In this document: positions 63,146 through 64,000 of the stretch, in pieces | How positions within the stretch are numbered: position 1 is the first letter of the stretch | Layout: every line of letters begins with the position of its first letter | Program-made: the position numbers and the translations under genes | NCBI GenBank assembly: GCA_030432565.1 | Contig: JAUIGV010000004.1 | Span: forward strand, 1 to 64,000 | DNA: 64,000 nucleotides | Source of the DNA: Verrucomicrobiia bacterium | Lineage (GTDB): Bacteria > Verrucomicrobiota > Verrucomicrobiia > Verrucomicrobiales > Akkermansiaceae | Reading direction: 5' to 3' | The notes under the pieces: generated by a model | What the model was told of the DNA's origin: nothing | What the model saw: the letters and a program-made list of their open reading frames with translations, nothing else | Databases searched by the model: none

Positions 63146-63877
63146 GTGCACCTCCTCATTGATAACTCCAACACCCGGACCAAGTTCGCCCTCGACCTCG
63201 ACGGCAAACTCTCCGACTGGCGGGCGATCATTCCAACCTCCGCGCTTTCCGAAACAACCCTCCAAAACGCACTCCAGAGCCATAATTTCAAAAGAATCAC
63301 CCTCTGCTCCGTCGTTCCCGATGCCGCGGCCCTGATGGCCGAATTCTTCGAGCAACCCATTCATCACATCTCGCATCTCTCCCGGATGCCCATCACCATT
63401 GATTATCCCGACCCCTCCAAGATCGGGGCCGATCGCCTCGCCAACGCCTCCGCCGCCGTCCTCGAGCGCCCCGGCCCGGCCATTGTCATCGATTTCGGCA
63501 CTGCCGTCACTTTTGACGTCATTTCCCAAGCCGGATCCTACCTCGGTGGCGTCATCGCCCCCGGAACGGCCTCTCTCCGCGATTATCTCCACCAAAAAAC
63601 CGCCCTTCTGCCCGCCATTCAACTCCAGGAACCTCGCTCCGCCATCGGCCGCAGCACCGAGGAAGCGATGCAAGTCGGTGCCGTTATCGGCTACCGCGGC
63701 CTTATCCGTGAGATCCTTAACGAAGTTTGCGCAGAGCTTGGCGGCGATCCCGCCATCTTGGCCACCGGAGGCGATGCCGAACTCATTGGCAAAGGAATCG
63801 AAGCCATCGACATCATCGACCAAGACTTGACGATGAAAGGAATTCAAGTCATCGGGGCCTCGAACCATCAATTTTAA
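63146..63877 (+). CDS. coaX: Type III pantothenate kinase
   Basis: The 243-residue enzyme makes 4'-phosphopantothenate, the first step of CoA synthesis. The start is GTG at 63146. It has the acetate/sugar kinase-like fold with LLIDNSNTRTKFAL near the N-terminus (phosphate 1), the conserved GADRLANA, and VIDFGTAVTFDVI, all diagnostic for CoaX. ATILATGGDAELIGK-like residues near the end form the adenosine site. It lies between the VOC gene and the ROK gene. Confidence 0.95.
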   Translation: MHLLIDNSNTRTKFALDLDGKLSDWRAIIPTSALSETTLQNALQSHNFKRITLCSVVPDAAALMAEFFEQPIHHISHLSRMPITIDYPDPSKIGADRLANASAAVLERPGPAIVIDFGTAVTFDVISQAGSYLGGVIAPGTASLRDYLHQKTALLPAIQLQEPRSAIGRSTEEAMQVGAVIGYRGLIREILNEVCAELGGDPAILATGGDAELIGKGIEAIDIIDQDLTMKGIQVIGASNHQF

Positions 63878-63928
63878 CAAGAAAGAGCGTTCCTTGCTCG
63901 CCCCCTTCTTTTAGACTCCCCCAACCTT

Positions 63929-64000
63929 ATGAGCGACCTTCCTTTGGCCATCGGCATCGACTTCGGCGGAACCTCGGTAAAAACCGGCGTTCTCTACCGT
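63929..64000 (+). CDS. ROK family sugar kinase or regulator, N-terminal part
   Basis: The window ends after 24 codons starting with ATG at 63929. The translation includes AIGIDFGGTSVKTGVLY, the phosphate-binding motif of ROK/glucokinase proteins. The remainder lies outside the window. Whether it is a kinase or a repressor cannot be told. Confidence 0.85.
   Translation, partial: MSDLPLAIGIDFGGTSVKTGVLYR

Overview
The window looks like chromosomal DNA of a member of the Verrucomicrobiota (PVC group), probably a heterotroph living on complex, partly sulfated polysaccharides. The evidence is the set of lineage-typical proteins: a DUF1501 protein, a PVC-type membrane-bound dehydrogenase/heme protein with FG-GAP repeats, DUF1592-type cytochrome and DUF1552 proteins, several sulfatases, a GMC oxidoreductase with its small subunit, and a CcoNO fusion oxidase. 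Most start codons lack a clear Shine-Dalgarno sequence and are instead preceded by C-rich bases such as ACC or CCC. I saw no tRNA, rRNA, CRISPR array, insertion sequence or phage gene.

Layout. 1-1122: end of a DUF1501 gene and a pseudopilin-like protein. 1180-5409 (minus): sucAB of the TCA cycle. 5502-11023: four-gene ABC transporter operon of the GldA/GldF/GldG type with a DUF4340 protein. 11024-13708: short ArgA-like acetyltransferase and prolyl-tRNA synthetase, divergent. 13876-26651: a respiratory island with ccoS, ccoNO, ccoQ, ccoP, an outer-membrane protein, ccoG, a very small ccoH-position gene, a SafE-type membrane protein, the copper ATPase ccoI, a truncated hemoglobin, NnrS and a PocR/AraC regulator. 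This suggests low-oxygen respiration tied to nitric oxide handling. 26828-34613: two c-type heme proteins and the GMC oxidoreductase pair. 34655-36174: LemA and DUF3137. 36305-50492: glycan region with a sulfatase-DUF1080 fusion, an esterase, and a compact unit of sugar transporter, DUF1592 cytochrome, DUF1552 protein and sulfatase-GH43 fusion, facing a sodium/solute symporter. 50707-56476: a broken amidohydrolase, a sulfite dehydrogenase pair, aldose 1-epimerase, an esterase and SufT. 56480-58240: ECF sigma factor and a YfbK-like protein without its VWA domain. 58443-64000: LysM protein, exonuclease-like protein, RDD protein, LolC/E permease, glyoxalase-like protein, type III pantothenate kinase and the start of a ROK protein.

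Working model (inference). The 36-51 kb region would remove sulfate and side chains from an algal-type glycan outside the cell, import sugars through the MFS and SSS transporters, and oxidise some sugars or polyols with the GMC and heme-dehydrogenase proteins. Electrons from these and from sulfite oxidation could reach the cbb3 oxidase through periplasmic c-type cytochromes. The observations most worth checking are the sulfatase-GH43 fusion and its tight operon, the possible RNA pseudoknot at 26721-26769, the frameshifted amidohydrolase with a deleted second domain, the YfbK-like protein without VWA, the E2 subunit without a subunit-binding domain, and a repeated 11-base motif heading three cco units.
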